A program made the translations under genes and the position numbers. This document shows, piece by piece, positions 6,172-6,792 of a stretch of DNA of 6,792 nt. Numbering within the stretch: position 1 is the first letter of the stretch; every line of letters begins with the position of its first letter. The notes below the pieces were generated by a model. That model did not search any database. It was not told the DNA's origin and saw only the letters and a list, made by a program, of their open reading frames with translations. This stretch comes from Alphaproteobacteria bacterium (lineage in GTDB: Bacteria > Pseudomonadota > Alphaproteobacteria > Micavibrionales > Micavibrionaceae), in assembly GCA_023301785.1 (NCBI GenBank), contig JALZUF010000203.1, forward strand, positions 1-6,792, given 5' to 3'.

Positions 6172-6792
6172 TCAATAAGATGTAATATCACCAATACTTG
6201 AGTAGATCGGACCAAAGACTCCAGCCGCAATCCACAGTATCATAGCACCAAGTACCACAGTAAGTGAAGGCTCAATCATCGTAATAACTTTTTGAACCTC
6301 CTCATCAACATCATTCGTATAGAATTCTGATACCTGATCTAAAACCGCGGTCAACCCACCAGACTCCTCACCAACACGCACCATACGCACAACCATAGAA
6401 GGAAACTCACCACTTTTGTTCAATGCTTCAGACAGGGGGTCACCTTGCTTTACGTAAACTTTAACGTTCTCAAGTCCCTCTTTAAGCACACGGTTACCCA
6501 CGGTATCCGTCGCTGCATCCAGCGCTTTGAGCACTTCAATACCACCAGCAAACAATGCACCAAAAGTTTGTGAAAAGCGTGAGATATTAATTTTTCGAAT
6601 AAGCGACCCCATAACAGGCGTCTTAAGCGCGATGGCATCAATCCGATAAGCAAAGCTTTCCGATGTTCTACTAAGAAAGATAATCCCTATCGTAATTACA
6701 ACAGGTAGGATTAATAATATAACCCAGTGTGCCGAGAAGAATTCAGATGTTGTAATTACGATAGGGATTATCTTTCTTAGTAGAACATCGGA
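6172..6792 (-). CDS. GspF/PilC-family inner-membrane platform protein (N-terminus cut by the window edge)
   Basis: C-terminal part of the polytopic platform protein on which assembly and retraction ATPases act. The frame is open from 6792 to the TGA at 6172, giving 206 residues, against about 400 for the whole family. A membrane helix is encoded just inside the right end (about residues 23-42), followed by a cytoplasmic helical domain with RFSQTFGALFAGGIEVLKAL and then MVRVGEESGGL, both typical of the second GspF domain, and a final hydrophobic helix (MIEPSLTVVLGAMILWIAAG) before a short periplasmic tail. The internal ATG at 6612 is not the true start, because family sequence continues upstream of it. 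The first 15 codons fall in an inverted repeat and may be artefactual. The gene leads the operon, 28 bases before the M/N-like gene. PilC, GspF and MshG cannot be told apart from this part. Confidence 0.9.
   Translation of the reverse strand, partial: SDVLLRKIIPIVITTSEFFSAHWVILLILPVVITIGIIFLSRTSESFAYRIDAIALKTPVMGSLIRKINISRFSQTFGALFAGGIEVLKALDAATDTVGNRVLKEGLENVKVYVKQGDPLSEALNKSGEFPSMVVRMVRVGEESGGLTAVLDQVSEFYTNDVDEEVQKVITMIEPSLTVVLGAMILWIAAGVFGPIYSSIGDITSY
6659..6792. repeat. Perfect 45-bp inverted repeat at the right window end
   Basis: The arms 6659-6703 and 6748-6792 are exact reverse complements over 45 bases, separated by 44 bases. The outer arm ends exactly at the last base of the window. 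The repeat lies inside the GspF-family gene, and both arms are open in the gene's frame. Intrinsic terminators and mobile-element ends are unlikely inside a conserved membrane helix. A fold-back chimera from amplification or assembly fits better, with the outer arm being a false copy. Confidence 0.95.

Noticed and set aside
6172..6612. Reading the GspF-family gene as a complete 146-residue protein starting at the ATG at 6612
   Set aside because: The same frame stays open to 6792 and encodes a family-typical membrane helix upstream, so the ATG is internal.
6659..6792. Inverted repeat as the end of an insertion sequence or as an attenuator hairpin
   Set aside because: No transposase or target duplication is seen, and the repeat lies inside conserved coding sequence. 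A fold-back artefact explains its position at the very end better.
1..6792. tRNA, rRNA, CRISPR arrays, riboswitches or transposase genes
   Set aside because: No cloverleaf, regularly spaced direct repeats, known RNA motif or transposase-like reading frame was recognised on either strand.

Overview
The window carries one minus-strand block of genes for the inner-membrane machinery of a type IV pilus or type II secretion-like system. Read 5'->3' on the minus strand (from 6792 down to 1), the order is: C-terminal half of a GspF/PilC-family platform protein; a 540-aa GspL-like or PilM-PilN-like protein; a PilO/GspM-like protein; a PilP/GspB/MshK-like periplasmic protein; an ABC-transporter ATP-binding subunit; a secreted TPR protein; a prepilin-peptidase-like protein that has only the N-terminal zinc/methylation-type domain; and the N-terminal three quarters of the retraction ATPase PilT. 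Both edge genes are cut by the window ends. No convincing plus-strand gene was found.

Organism: a Gram-negative bacterium, because there are two Sec-exported proteins, an alignment-subcomplex gene set (M/N, O, P-like) and PilT. The DNA is AT-rich. Several genes use GTG or TTG starts and weak ribosome binding sites. A proteobacterium is most likely, possibly an AT-rich alphaproteobacterium, but nothing here fixes the lineage.

Layout: positions 3272-6792 form a tight operon, with a 28-bp gap, a 4-bp ATGA overlap and a 1-bp TAATG overlap joining F, M/N, O and P. The ABC ATPase follows the P-like gene after 10 bp. A 93-bp gap (2467-2559) then holds a good extended -10 promoter, so the TPR gene and the genes after it may form a second transcription unit. 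The TPR gene is followed in the same reading frame, after one stop codon and 9 bases, by the prepilin-peptidase-like ORF. A 184-bp AT-rich spacer (771-954) precedes pilT and contains its ribosome binding site and weak promoter candidates.

Working model: the F platform and the M/N-O-P-like alignment complex would span the inner membrane and periplasm, and PilT would power retraction. The TPR protein could act in the periplasm like MshN or a pilotin-type helper. The ABC ATPase recalls PilH of the Myxococcus PilGHI transporter, but no permease is present in the window. The set looks like a mixture of T4aP, MSHA and T2SS-type parts. The most unusual points are the single-domain prepilin-peptidase homologue, the orphan ABC ATPase, the in-frame TPR/peptidase arrangement, and a perfect 45-bp inverted repeat reaching the right-hand end, which is probably an assembly or amplification fold-back.
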